NCBI GenBank assembly: GCA_963725215.1
Contig: CAVRXQ010000001.1
Location: 426,797-490,796, forward strand
From: CAVRXQ01 sp963725215
Lineage (GTDB): Bacteria; Actinomycetota; Acidimicrobiia; Acidimicrobiales; Bog-793
Length of the DNA stretch: 64,000 bases
Direction: 5' to 3'
This document shows, in pieces, positions 17,550 through 25,639 of this stretch. Every line of letters begins with the position of its first letter. Within the stretch, counting starts at the first letter, position 1. The notes under the pieces are model-generated. The model ran no database searches, had not been told where the DNA came from, and saw only the letters and a list, made by a program, of their open reading frames with translations. Position numbers and translations under genes: made by a program.

Positions 17550-17829
17550 CGTCCCACGTCGACTCGCGTTGTGATCTTCATCCGATTGCCGGCTTGCAGA
17601 TCGTTACTCTGCCCTCGTCCGAACCGCGCCGCCAGCGACCGGCGGTTACGTCGACATTTGGAAGAAAGGACGATTTGACGCCCGTGCCCCGACACTTGGC
17701 GGGTCCGAGCCGAACGTATGCCTCGTCTCGCAACGCGAAATAGAGTTCCGGTTCGTGAACCATAAAACCCTGCTCGTCTCCCCACCGCCGGGCGCCCCGT
17801 CCCTGCTGGCCCGCGCTTAATCAGTACTT
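17550..17829. other. Divergent intergenic region
   Basis: These 280 bases lie between the LLM gene (minus) and the alcohol dehydrogenase (plus). A 61-codon minus frame (17578-17763) has no family resemblance and is not called. A TAATCA at 17818-17823 sits 7 bases before the ATG at 17830, which lacks a ribosome-binding site, so the right-hand gene may be leaderless. Confidence 0.4.
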
Positions 17830-18861
17830 ATGAAAGCGGTCGTGCAGCACGGCTTTGGCGGGCTCGAGGTCCTCAGTTACGACGACGTGCCTGATCCGAC
17901 GATCACGCCGCGCGACGTGCTCGTCCGTACCGGCGCCACCGCGTTGAATCGGCTCGACATCCTCCAGCGGGAGGGGCCGCCGCTCTTGCCGGGATTCTCC
18001 TTACCGCATATCGCCGGGATGGACGTCGCCGGGACGGTCGTCGCTATCGGCGATGAGGTCGACTCACTGGGTGTCGGCGACCGAGTCGTGCTCAATCCCT
18101 CCTTGCGGTGCGGGACTTGCGACCGGTGCCTGCGTGGCGATGATGGTTTGTGCGGAGCGGTGCGAGTAATCGGCGCAACAAGCCCGGGTGGCTACGCCGA
18201 ACTGTGCGTGGTGCCGGCGGATCATGCATACAAGCTTCCGGCCGGCATCAGTTTCGAGCACGCGGCCACCGTTCCGACTGTCTATTCGACGGCATGGCAC
18301 GCGCTCGTCGCGGTCGCTCAACTGCGTATCGGCGAGACGTTGCTTGTCCACGGAGCTGGAAGTGGCGTGTCGATCGCCGCGATCCAGATTGCAAAACGGT
18401 GTGGCGCGCGAGTCATCGTGACGTCGCGCTTCGACCGCAAGCTCGAACTCGCAACGCAATTCGGCGCGGACGCTGTCGTCAATATCGCATCACAAGATCT
18501 CGCCGTGGCATGCCGGGAAATTACTGACGGAGAAGGCGTCGACGCGGCGTTCGACCATGTCGGTCCGGCCTTGTTCCAACAGACGATTCTGGCGCTACGG
18601 CCGCGCGGTCGACTCGTGTTCTGTGGTTCAACGACAGGTCGGGAAGCAACTTTTGATCTGCCGTACGCCTATCACTTCGGCATCTCGCTGCTCGGTTCGG
18701 ACCCCTACGGCACCGAGGAGTTCGGCAAAATGCTCGAGTTCTATTGGGAGTCCAAATTCGATCCCATCATCGATTCGCGCTTTCCCCTTTGCGACGCAGC
18801 TGCCGCACAAGCGCGCATGGAAAGCGACGAAATCGTCGGCAAGGTGCTGCTTCTGCCGTGA
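17830..18861 (+). CDS. Zinc-type medium-chain alcohol dehydrogenase / quinone oxidoreductase
   Basis: The protein has 343 residues with a GroES-like N-domain. It has a structural zinc site 'LRCGTCDRCLRGDDGLC' at about 94-110 and a Rossmann domain with 'VHGAGSGVSIAAIQIAK'. The usual catalytic-zinc Cys after beta-2 is replaced by Asn ('ALNRLDIL'), as in the zinc-containing quinone-oxidoreductase branch, so it may reduce an enone or quinone rather than oxidise an alcohol. It is the first gene of a trio with GTGA overlaps to the methyltransferase and amidohydrolase. Confidence 0.9.
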   Translation: MKAVVQHGFGGLEVLSYDDVPDPTITPRDVLVRTGATALNRLDILQREGPPLLPGFSLPHIAGMDVAGTVVAIGDEVDSLGVGDRVVLNPSLRCGTCDRCLRGDDGLCGAVRVIGATSPGGYAELCVVPADHAYKLPAGISFEHAATVPTVYSTAWHALVAVAQLRIGETLLVHGAGSGVSIAAIQIAKRCGARVIVTSRFDRKLELATQFGADAVVNIASQDLAVACREITDGEGVDAAFDHVGPALFQQTILALRPRGRLVFCGSTTGREATFDLPYAYHFGISLLGSDPYGTEEFGKMLEFYWESKFDPIIDSRFPLCDAAAAQARMESDEIVGKVLLLP

Positions 18862-19886
18862 ACGAATCGGCAACGCCGGATGTGTCTCCGGCGCACATCT
18901 GGACGCTCACAAATGGGTTCACGGCCTACTTCGCCGTTCTCGCCGCCGACGAGTTAGGCGTGTTCCGAGCATTGGCTGAGGGGTCCGCTTCTGTCGACGA
19001 GCTCGCGCTCCGATGTGGAGCAGATCGCGGGCGCCTCCTTGCGCTTCTCGGCGGGAACATCGCCGCCGGCGTACTCGAACGGGATGGAGATGGTTTCACG
19101 CTCTCGGCGTTCGCCGCCGCGTATCTCGTTCCCGGAAAGCCCGGCTACCTCGGCGCACTCTTGCGCCATTCGCCCGGTCCAGTTGAGAACTGGCCGGCAC
19201 TTGCCGCGACCGTGCGCGGCGAGCCCCCGGTACGAGACGTGAGCCTCGACGACGTCGGCTTCCTCGCTGATCTCGTCGAAGCCACTTTCCCCTCCCAGAT
19301 TGCGACCGCACGTGCCGCCGTCGATTCGTTGCTGGCCGGCAGGCTGCCCGCCAGGGCGCGAACGCTCGATTTGGGAGCGGGCGCGGCACCCTGGACAATC
19401 GCCGTTCTTGAGTACCTGCCAAATGCGCGCGGCGTGGTCAACGATCTCCCCGCCGTCCTGCCCGTCGCAGCGCGCCACTTGCGTGAGCACGGCCTGCTCG
19501 ACCGCGTGTCGATGCGTGTCGGGGACTACTGGCAATTCGACTTCTCGGATGACCGCTTCGATCTCGCCATCCTCGCCCACGTGTGCCGCGCCGAAGGCGA
19601 CGAAGGCGCGGCAGCGCTAGTTGCCAGGGTCGCGGAGCGACTCGTGCCCGGTGGAGTGATCCTGCTTGCCGAATACCTCCTCGACGATGACCTCAGCGGC
19701 CCAAGTCAGGCACAGCTGCTCGGCACGACGATGATGGCGAACACGGAACGAGGCGCCACGTTCACTCGCTCGCAGGCGTGCACCTGGTTGACAGAGGCCG
19801 GACTAGAAGTGCAAGTGGTAGCGGCTCCCTTGCCTCCGACGACTGTCGTCGTCGCTCAGCGGCCGCTTGCGGAAGTCGCCCCGTGA
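18858..19886 (+). CDS. SAM-dependent methyltransferase with plant O-MT-type dimerisation domain
   Basis: The protein has 342 residues from GTG 18858, overlapping the dehydrogenase stop by 4 bp. An N-terminal winged-helix dimerisation domain ('FAVLAADELGVFRALAEG', 'SVDELALRCGADRGRLLALL') precedes a class I SAM fold with motif I 'LDLGAGAAPWTIAVLE' at about 173-188 and an acidic 'VNDLPAV' after it. Members methylate hydroxyls of small aromatics and similar compounds. In a catabolic setting it may methylate or, with a carrier, demethylate. It is followed by an amidohydrolase with another GTGA overlap, implying one pathway. Confidence 0.9.
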   Translation: MNESATPDVSPAHIWTLTNGFTAYFAVLAADELGVFRALAEGSASVDELALRCGADRGRLLALLGGNIAAGVLERDGDGFTLSAFAAAYLVPGKPGYLGALLRHSPGPVENWPALAATVRGEPPVRDVSLDDVGFLADLVEATFPSQIATARAAVDSLLAGRLPARARTLDLGAGAAPWTIAVLEYLPNARGVVNDLPAVLPVAARHLREHGLLDRVSMRVGDYWQFDFSDDRFDLAILAHVCRAEGDEGAAALVARVAERLVPGGVILLAEYLLDDDLSGPSQAQLLGTTMMANTERGATFTRSQACTWLTEAGLEVQVVAAPLPPTTVVVAQRPLAEVAP

Positions 19887-21313
19887 ATCCGCACGGCCCG
19901 AGTGACGAGGGGGAGAATCTCGAATCCATCGACACGTTGGTCGTTGATGCATTTATCGTCACGATGAACTCGGAGCGAGAGGTTGACGAACGCGGTGCGA
20001 TCGCGATCCGTGACGGCCGCATCGTCGACGTCGGCAACTCGACATCGATGCGAACTCGCTACGACGCGGCCGAGGTGATCGACGGCACCGGCTTCGTCGT
20101 AACGCCAGGGCTCGTCAATACGCACATCCACATCACAGGCGAACCGTTGACACGTGGTTTCGTTCCCGACGACACACCGTTCGAGGAGAACGTGTTCCAA
20201 TGGCTTTGTCCTCTCTACGCCACCCACACAGAAGACGACGAAAAGCTTTCCGCCCAACTGGCCGCGGCAGAAATGCTCTTGTCGGGCACCACGTCGTTCA
20301 TCGAGGCAGGGACGATTCGCTTCCTCGACGCCGTCATCGAGGGCCTCGACGAGATCGGGATCCGCGGAAGAGTCGGACGGTGGGTGTGGGATCTGCCTCC
20401 CGAACCGGTTGTGTACCGAAAGACGACGGCCCAGGCAGTCGCCAACCTCGAAGCCGATCTGTCTCGTTACGCCTCGCGAGGCAAACGCGTCGAGGGTTGG
20501 TCGATGGTGGTCGGCCACACGACGTGCAGCGACGACTTGTGGAGGGCGGCGCGACGGCTCGCCGACGAGCACGACACGGGGGTGAATTTTCACATGTCGC
20601 CTGCTGCGATGGACCCAGAAGGCTTCCTCGCCAGTTTCGGGCAACGACCGATAGTGCACCTCGACGACCTTGGGGTCCTCGCTCCGCGCACGGTTCTCGC
20701 GCACTGCGTGCACGTCGACGATGAAGAGATCTCCCTTCTTTCGCAGCGCCGTTGCACCGTCGCACACTGCCCGACGACCGCGCTAAAGGTCGCATACGGC
20801 GTCACGCAGATCGGCAAGATCCCCGAGATGCTCGCCGCCGGGGTGAACGTTGCGATCGGGACGGACGGGAACAACGCATCGAACTACTCCGATCTAATGC
20901 GCGCCACCTATCTCGTCGCAGGGCTGTTCAAAGACAGCCGCCGGGACCCCCGCATGGTCCCAGCCGAGCTCGCGTTTGAGATGGCGACATTGCATGGAGC
21001 TCGCGCACTCGGTCTCGAAGATGAAATTGGCTCGATCGAGGTGGGAAAGCGCGCCGACCTCGTCCTTCACGATCGGCGCCGCCCCGAATGGACCCCATTG
21101 TTGAATGTCGCCAATCAACTCGTCTACTCGGCCGATGGTCGCGGAGTCCACACGGTCTTCGTCGACGGTGAAAAAGTGGTCGAGAACTATCGGCTAACCA
21201 CCATCGACACTGGCGCGCTGTATGAGCGGGCACAGCGAGCAGGCGAAGCCATCGTCGCCCGCAGCGGTCTCCCCGATCGTCGCAAATGGCCGACGAATCG
21301 AGCACTTGCGTAA
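19883..21313 (+). CDS. SsnA/TrzA-like metal-dependent amidohydrolase
   Basis: The protein has 476 residues from GTG 19883. It belongs to the TRZ/ATZ/SsnA (cytosine deaminase-like) branch. Metal ligands are seen in 'GLVNTHIHITG' (HxH), 'VNFHMSP' (His), 'LAHCVHVD' (His) and 'IGTDGNNAS' (Asp). Such enzymes deaminate or dehalogenate N-heterocycles (triazines, guanine, cytosine, S-adenosylhomocysteine-like compounds). It is co-translated with the methyltransferase. A relative with the same layout lies at 60474-61886. Confidence 0.9.
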   Translation: MNPHGPSDEGENLESIDTLVVDAFIVTMNSEREVDERGAIAIRDGRIVDVGNSTSMRTRYDAAEVIDGTGFVVTPGLVNTHIHITGEPLTRGFVPDDTPFEENVFQWLCPLYATHTEDDEKLSAQLAAAEMLLSGTTSFIEAGTIRFLDAVIEGLDEIGIRGRVGRWVWDLPPEPVVYRKTTAQAVANLEADLSRYASRGKRVEGWSMVVGHTTCSDDLWRAARRLADEHDTGVNFHMSPAAMDPEGFLASFGQRPIVHLDDLGVLAPRTVLAHCVHVDDEEISLLSQRRCTVAHCPTTALKVAYGVTQIGKIPEMLAAGVNVAIGTDGNNASNYSDLMRATYLVAGLFKDSRRDPRMVPAELAFEMATLHGARALGLEDEIGSIEVGKRADLVLHDRRRPEWTPLLNVANQLVYSADGRGVHTVFVDGEKVVENYRLTTIDTGALYERAQRAGEAIVARSGLPDRRKWPTNRALA

Positions 21314-21356
21314 AGCAAGCCGACCGGCTCATCCTGGGCGTAACCAGGTCGTCTTT

Positions 21357-21376
21357 CATTGCGTGACGCCATCTTG
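21357..21376. promoter_or_regulatory. Candidate activator site shared with 42177-42196
   Basis: CATTGCGTGACGCCATCTTG here matches CAATGCATGACGCGATCTTG at 42177 in 17 of 20 positions. It ends 6 bp before the -35 box of the Rieske operon, a usual place for an activator. A regulator has not been assigned; the IclR protein at 59576-60421 is one candidate. Confidence 0.45.
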
Positions 21377-21382
21377 TATAGG

Positions 21383-21411
21383 TTGAAACGGGTAAGGCGC
21401 GTTGCTAGCGT
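21383..21411 (+). promoter_or_regulatory. Sigma-70-type promoter of the Rieske operon
   Basis: TTGAAA (21383-21388), a 17-bp spacer, and TAGCGT (21406-21411, actinobacterial TANNNT) give a predicted start near 21418. That leaves a 40-base leader before the alpha-subunit ATG. Confidence 0.5.
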
Positions 21412-21458
21412 CATGATCAGGGCGAGCGATACCCGAGATGGAGTTCTGGGGGCATTCA

Positions 21459-22780
21459 ATGAGTGTTCGTACGGATGTGGCCCCTCCGTTCAGCAGCGAA
21501 GACCTCCGCGGACAGTTCATCGACGAGGACGCGGCTGCCGGGATCTTCCGGGTGCGCCGCAGCGTCTATCGCGATGACGCAGTCTTCGCCGCCGAACGCG
21601 AACGCATCTGGGGCCGCTGCTGGCTCTACCTCGGCCACGCAAGCGAACTGCCCAACCCGGGCGACTACAAGGTGCGCTCACTCGGCGGACGTGAGCTCAT
21701 CTTCCTTCGAGATGCGCACGGCACGATCCGCGCGTTCCTCAACGCCTGCCCTCACCGCGGCACCGCCGTCTGCCGGGAGCGCGAAGGCAACGCTCGACGG
21801 CTTCGCTGCTTTTACCACGCGTGGACGTTCGACACCGAGGGCAAGCTCGTCTCTCTCCCCTCGCCAGAGGCTTACCCGGAGGGTTCCGAATTCCGCGATC
21901 GCCTCGGGCTACGTCCCGTTCCCCACCTCGAAGTCTTGCGAGATTTCGTATTCGTCTGTTTCGATCCCGAAGCCCCGACACTCGGCGAGTATCTCGGTCC
22001 TGCCGCTGATTACATCGAGCTCGTCGCCGACCACTGCGAGGCAGGGATGCACGTCCTCCCCGGTGTCCAGCAGTACTCGTCACGAGCGAACTGGAAGCTC
22101 GGCGTCGAGAACGCGATGGACGGGTATCACTTCGCCCCGAGCCACATCACCTTCCTCGAGTACCTGCAGCGCACCGGCTTCACGACGTCCGAAGGCGGCG
22201 AGGGACGCATTCTTCTGAACGGTCACGTCGTCGGCATCCAAAGCGGTCACAGCGGGCGAATGGGTCTCGACTGGGAACCACGTTTCGGCGAAGCGGAAAG
22301 GACCCGCATCGAGGAGAACCGGCGCAGGTTGTTCGCACGCCTCGATCCCGAACGCGCCTCGCTCATCGCCGACTACAGCCGGACATTATTCATGTTCCCG
22401 AATTTGCTGCTCTTTGACATCGAGGGGATATCGATCCGGCTGCTCGAGCCCGTCGCACCGGGCCTGACGGCGATCTCGGCTTTCGCCCTTGCGCCCGTGG
22501 ACGAACCCCCTGAAGCCGTCGATCTGCGGCTCAAGACGCTCGTGAGCTTCATTGGGCCGGGTGGACTCGCGACGCCCGACGATCTCGAGGCACAAGAGGC
22601 GATCCAGCGCGCGATCGAGTCGACCGCTCGCGACCCGCCGCGGGTGTCGATTGGAACGACGTTTCGCGAGGAATGGCAACCGAGGCAGCAGGCGGACCAA
22701 TTCGTTCGATCGACGAGGGCCGCGTGCGCGCGTTCTGGCGCCAGTGGAACAAGTTGATCGAGGAGCCACAACGACTATGA
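21459..22780 (+). pseudogene. Rieske ring-hydroxylating dioxygenase alpha subunit, frame-broken near 22642
   Basis: ATG 21459 (GGGGG seven bases upstream) is preferred to 21438. The Rieske [2Fe-2S] ligands are visible in 'ACPHRGTAVC' and 'LRCFYHAWTF' (about residues 90-123), and the catalytic Fe site in 'NAMDGYHFAPSH' (about 218-229). The frame is lost in CCGCCGCGGGTGTCG. Restoring one G gives 'VDWNDVSRGMATEAAGG' and 'RAFWRQWNKLIEEPQRL', matching the C-terminus of the paralogue at 28094 and ending at TGA 22778-22780, which overlaps the beta ATG. The restored length is 440 residues. As read, the last 40 or so residues are replaced by an unrelated tail. The enzyme would dihydroxylate or demethylate an aromatic ring; electron-transfer partners are not encoded here. 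Confidence 0.9.
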
Positions 22781-23286
22781 GCGCCGTTACCGAGCAACGC
22801 CGGATCGAGGAAGTCACCCGCCAAGAGGTCGAAAACTTCCTCTTTGACGAAGCCGCGACGCTCTCGGCATGGCATTGGGACGACTGGCTGGCCCTTTTTG
22901 AACCCGGTGGACGATACGAAGTCCCCACGTTCGACGCCCGCAGTCGATCGGGACGCGAGGCCCAGTACTTCATCGCCGATGACTGGGACCTCGTCCAGGC
23001 GCGAATCACGAGGATGAAGAGCAAGCAAGCGCACGCCGAGAATCCGCCATCACACACCCACCGGCTGATCAGCAACGTCCAGTGCGCGACCACCGACTCG
23101 GAGACACTCGAGGTCCGCGCCAACTTCATCGTCCATCGAATGCGCGACGGACTGCTCGACCCATACGTCGGTCGCTACGAGCACACCCTCGTGCTCATCG
23201 ACGGTGCGCTCCGCTTCCGGCTGCGACGGGCCGTGCTCCTCACCGAGGCGGTGCGACCTGGCACACGATTGAGCTTCATCCTTTGA
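22777..23286 (+). CDS. Aromatic-ring dioxygenase beta subunit
   Basis: The protein has 169 residues from ATG 22777, overlapping the restored alpha stop (ATGA). It has the NTF2-like small-subunit fold: 'VENFLFDEAATLSAWHWDDWLALFE' (read in two parts at about 18-42), 'YEVPTF', and 'HRLISNVQC'. The C-terminal beta strands are 'LDPYVGRYEHTLVL' and 'RLRRAVLLTEAV'. The beta subunit stabilises the alpha3beta3 hexamer and has no cofactor. The overlap is strong evidence that the alpha frame should end at 22780. Confidence 0.92.
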   Translation: MSAVTEQRRIEEVTRQEVENFLFDEAATLSAWHWDDWLALFEPGGRYEVPTFDARSRSGREAQYFIADDWDLVQARITRMKSKQAHAENPPSHTHRLISNVQCATTDSETLEVRANFIVHRMRDGLLDPYVGRYEHTLVLIDGALRFRLRRAVLLTEAVRPGTRLSFIL

Positions 23287-23342
23287 TTGGCTGACACAAC
23301 GAGTCAACACGGGTGCCTCAGGCGCCCGGGAGAGGAAGACAC

Positions 23343-24227
23343 GTGACGACGGAGCGGAAGCGAGCACCCTTCGGGTTCGAATACGCCCGCCTTGAGGTGC
23401 CGAACGTCAAGGAAGCGACGGACTTCTACGAGTACAACGTCGGCCTCACGGTTGTCGACTCGGATGCCGACCGAACGACGTTGCGCGCCGACATCGAGCA
23501 CCACTGCATCGAACTGCGCGAGAACCCTACACTTAGCGAGTTCAAAGTCCTCGCGCTCGGCTTCAGTGCTGAAGACCAGGCGACACTCGTCGATCTGAAA
23601 GAACGCGTCGCCGCCTCGGATCGCCAGATTCTCCCGGTCGACGACGGAATGAAGCCGTTTGTCACCGACGGGTTCGCGACGGTGGATCCGAGCGGTTTCA
23701 CGATCGAGATCGTGCACGAATTTCAGGTTTTCGCCGAGCCCCCGTATGTCGAGATCCGCCCACTCGACATAGTCCATCCTTTCCTTGCCACTCCACATTT
23801 CGACGAGTCGCTCGAGTTCTATACCGAGGTGCTCGGTTTCCAGGCTTCCGACTACATCGCCTTCCAGAGCGCGTTCTTGCGCGGCGAGGACCGATACCAC
23901 CACTCAATCGCGATGAGGCGGGCAGAAGCGACCGAACTCGCGCACGTCGCGTTCCGGATGAAGAGCTTCGACCATGTCATGCGCGGTTTCGCCAAAGCGC
24001 GTTACAAGGGCATTGGGACAGGGCCGGGGATCGTCAACCATTCGGCGTCGGGATCGATCGCCTTCTACATGGAAGTTCCTCGATTTGGGCCCCTCATCGA
24101 ACTCTGCGACGGCCACATCGTCTTCTCACCCGAGCAACACGAGACCCACGTCCCAAGGCGGATGTCCGCCGATCCGCGCAACATTGACGTCTGGCGGGCG
24201 GCTGCCGACGATTGGGGCCTTCGTTAG
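23343..24227 (+). CDS. Extradiol ring-cleavage dioxygenase (two-domain VOC family)
   Basis: The protein has 294 residues from GTG 23343, set by GGGAGAGGAAG just upstream. It has two vicinal-oxygen-chelate domains, as in type I extradiol dioxygenases. The C-terminal domain keeps the iron triad: His in 'RPLDIVHPFLATPHF' (about 140), His in 'ELAHVAFRMKSFDH' (about 200) and Glu in 'PLIELCDGH' (about 253). It would open a catechol-like ring next to the hydroxyls. It follows the Rieske beta subunit by 56 bp, the expected next step of the pathway. Confidence 0.9.
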   Translation: MTTERKRAPFGFEYARLEVPNVKEATDFYEYNVGLTVVDSDADRTTLRADIEHHCIELRENPTLSEFKVLALGFSAEDQATLVDLKERVAASDRQILPVDDGMKPFVTDGFATVDPSGFTIEIVHEFQVFAEPPYVEIRPLDIVHPFLATPHFDESLEFYTEVLGFQASDYIAFQSAFLRGEDRYHHSIAMRRAEATELAHVAFRMKSFDHVMRGFAKARYKGIGTGPGIVNHSASGSIAFYMEVPRFGPLIELCDGHIVFSPEQHETHVPRRMSADPRNIDVWRAAADDWGLR

Positions 24228-24231
24228 CCGC

Positions 24232-25521
24232 GTGCCCATCGACGGGAGCGTCGACCCGACGACGCTCCTCGACCTGATCTCCGGGGCGGTCGCGATCCCG
24301 AGTCCTGCCGGGTCAGAACTCGCCCTTGCCGAATGGTTCGCCGAACGAATCGAATCGCTCGACCCGAAACTGAAGTGTGAGCTCGATCGTTTCGCGCCGG
24401 GACGGGCGAACCTCGTATGCCGCGATCACGACGAGCGTCCGGGAGGTCTCGTCGTCTATAGCCACCTCGACACGTCGCTGAGCGGCGACCCGGTCTTCGA
24501 CCGAGCGATCACCGCGAGCGATTCCGCGCTCGGATTCGCACAAGACGGCGACACGCTTACAGGTCCGGGAGTCGCGGTCGCAAAAGGACCAGCGGTCGCC
24601 GCGGTGCTCGCGTTCATCCTCGCTCGCCAACTGCTCGACACGAGTGAGCGCGCGAGCGCAACGCTGCTCCTGGCCGCTGGGGGGACGCATCGCGCTGCCC
24701 CGCGAAAAGGGACGACCCTTCCGGGGGCTCCGGCGCGCGGGGCAGGCGATGGCGCCCGCCAGTATTTGCGTGATCACCGTCCTGACGCTGCTCTCGTCGC
24801 GAAGGCCGGCCCACCGGGAGTGCTTTACGAGGAGCCGGGCTTCGCCTACTTCGTCGTCGAGATTTCCGGTCCGTCCGGCTTGGTGATGGCACGCAGCGAG
24901 GCGGTGCGCGACGGTGGTGCGCCGGCCGCGGCCGGCGCGGCGGTGCGGGGAGTCGAGCGCTTCCGGAGCCGCTTCATCGAGCGCACCTTCCCTGAGAATG
25001 CACAGGCTGGACGCGAAGTCGGGGTTGGCTCGCTCAGTTCTGGAGCGCCGTACAAAGCAGATCTCATCGGGGGCCTTCTCGAACTCTACGTCTACGTCGT
25101 GCTCGCTCCAGGCGACGATCCCGCGAACGTGCGGACAGAAATCGAAACGGCAGTTGCCGAATCGCTCGTCGAGGACGGAAGGGATCGTTTCTCGGTGCGC
25201 GCGATGCTCCTCGACAGCGTCACCGCGACGCGAACGGATCCCGCTTCCCTCGTGGTCGAAATCGCCGAATACGCGTGGCAGTCGGCGCACGGAGCATCAT
25301 CACCTCGGCTCCATGGCTGGACCGGATCGAGTGACGGCGTGCTGTTCCGCGCATCGGGAGTCGAGACCGTGCGACTCGGCCCCCCACCGATACCGGCCGG
25401 TGCCGGCGTCGAGGCGCTTTCGCTTCGCGAGCTCGTCGTTTCCGCCGAGCTCTACGCCGAGATCGTCGTTCGCTTCGCGCAACAAGGCAATGAGCGTGCA
25501 TCAAAAGTGACGCCCATTTAA
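24232..25521 (+). CDS. M20-family-like protein with most metal ligands missing
   Basis: The protein has 429 residues from GTG 24232, four bases after the extradiol stop. Fold signatures of M20 peptidases/acylases are present: 'GLVVYSHLDTSLSGDP' carries the His and catalytic Asp. However, the bridging Asp of GxxDxKG is absent ('GPGVAVAKGPA'), no Glu-Glu follows ('LLLAAGGTHRAAP'), the later Glu is replaced ('DAALVAKAGPPG'), and the last His motif reads 'GSSDGVLF'. Part of the middle (about 150-175) is odd and could hide compensating indels. It may be a divergent acylase branch or a pseudoenzyme. Position suggests action on the ring-cleavage product, for example removing an N-acyl or carbamoyl group. 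Confidence 0.75.
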   Translation: MPIDGSVDPTTLLDLISGAVAIPSPAGSELALAEWFAERIESLDPKLKCELDRFAPGRANLVCRDHDERPGGLVVYSHLDTSLSGDPVFDRAITASDSALGFAQDGDTLTGPGVAVAKGPAVAAVLAFILARQLLDTSERASATLLLAAGGTHRAAPRKGTTLPGAPARGAGDGARQYLRDHRPDAALVAKAGPPGVLYEEPGFAYFVVEISGPSGLVMARSEAVRDGGAPAAAGAAVRGVERFRSRFIERTFPENAQAGREVGVGSLSSGAPYKADLIGGLLELYVYVVLAPGDDPANVRTEIETAVAESLVEDGRDRFSVRAMLLDSVTATRTDPASLVVEIAEYAWQSAHGASSPRLHGWTGSSDGVLFRASGVETVRLGPPPIPAGAGVEALSLRELVVSAELYAEIVVRFAQQGNERASKVTPI

Positions 25522-25543
25522 TAGTGGAGTTCGCTCAGCGGCG

Positions 25544-25560
25544 ATCTCGCCCTGCGAGAT
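25544..25560. promoter_or_regulatory. Operator candidate ATCTCG-CCCTG-CGAGAT
   Basis: Perfect 6-bp arms around a 5-bp centre lie in the 118-bp gap before the P450 gene. A possible -10 TACGTT lies at 25602-25607. It could also form a small hairpin ending the upstream transcript, but there is no T-run. Confidence 0.4.
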
Positions 25561-25639
25561 ATCATTTCGCGATAGTGGTCTGGGCCGGCGGCCGGTCGGT
25601 TTACGTTGGCTCCGAGGCAGCGAGCTAGGAGGGGATTCG

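Noticed and set aside
17578..17763. Small minus-strand frame (61 codons) in a divergent gap
   Set aside because: No ribosome-binding site, no family resemblance, and it lies where promoters are expected.
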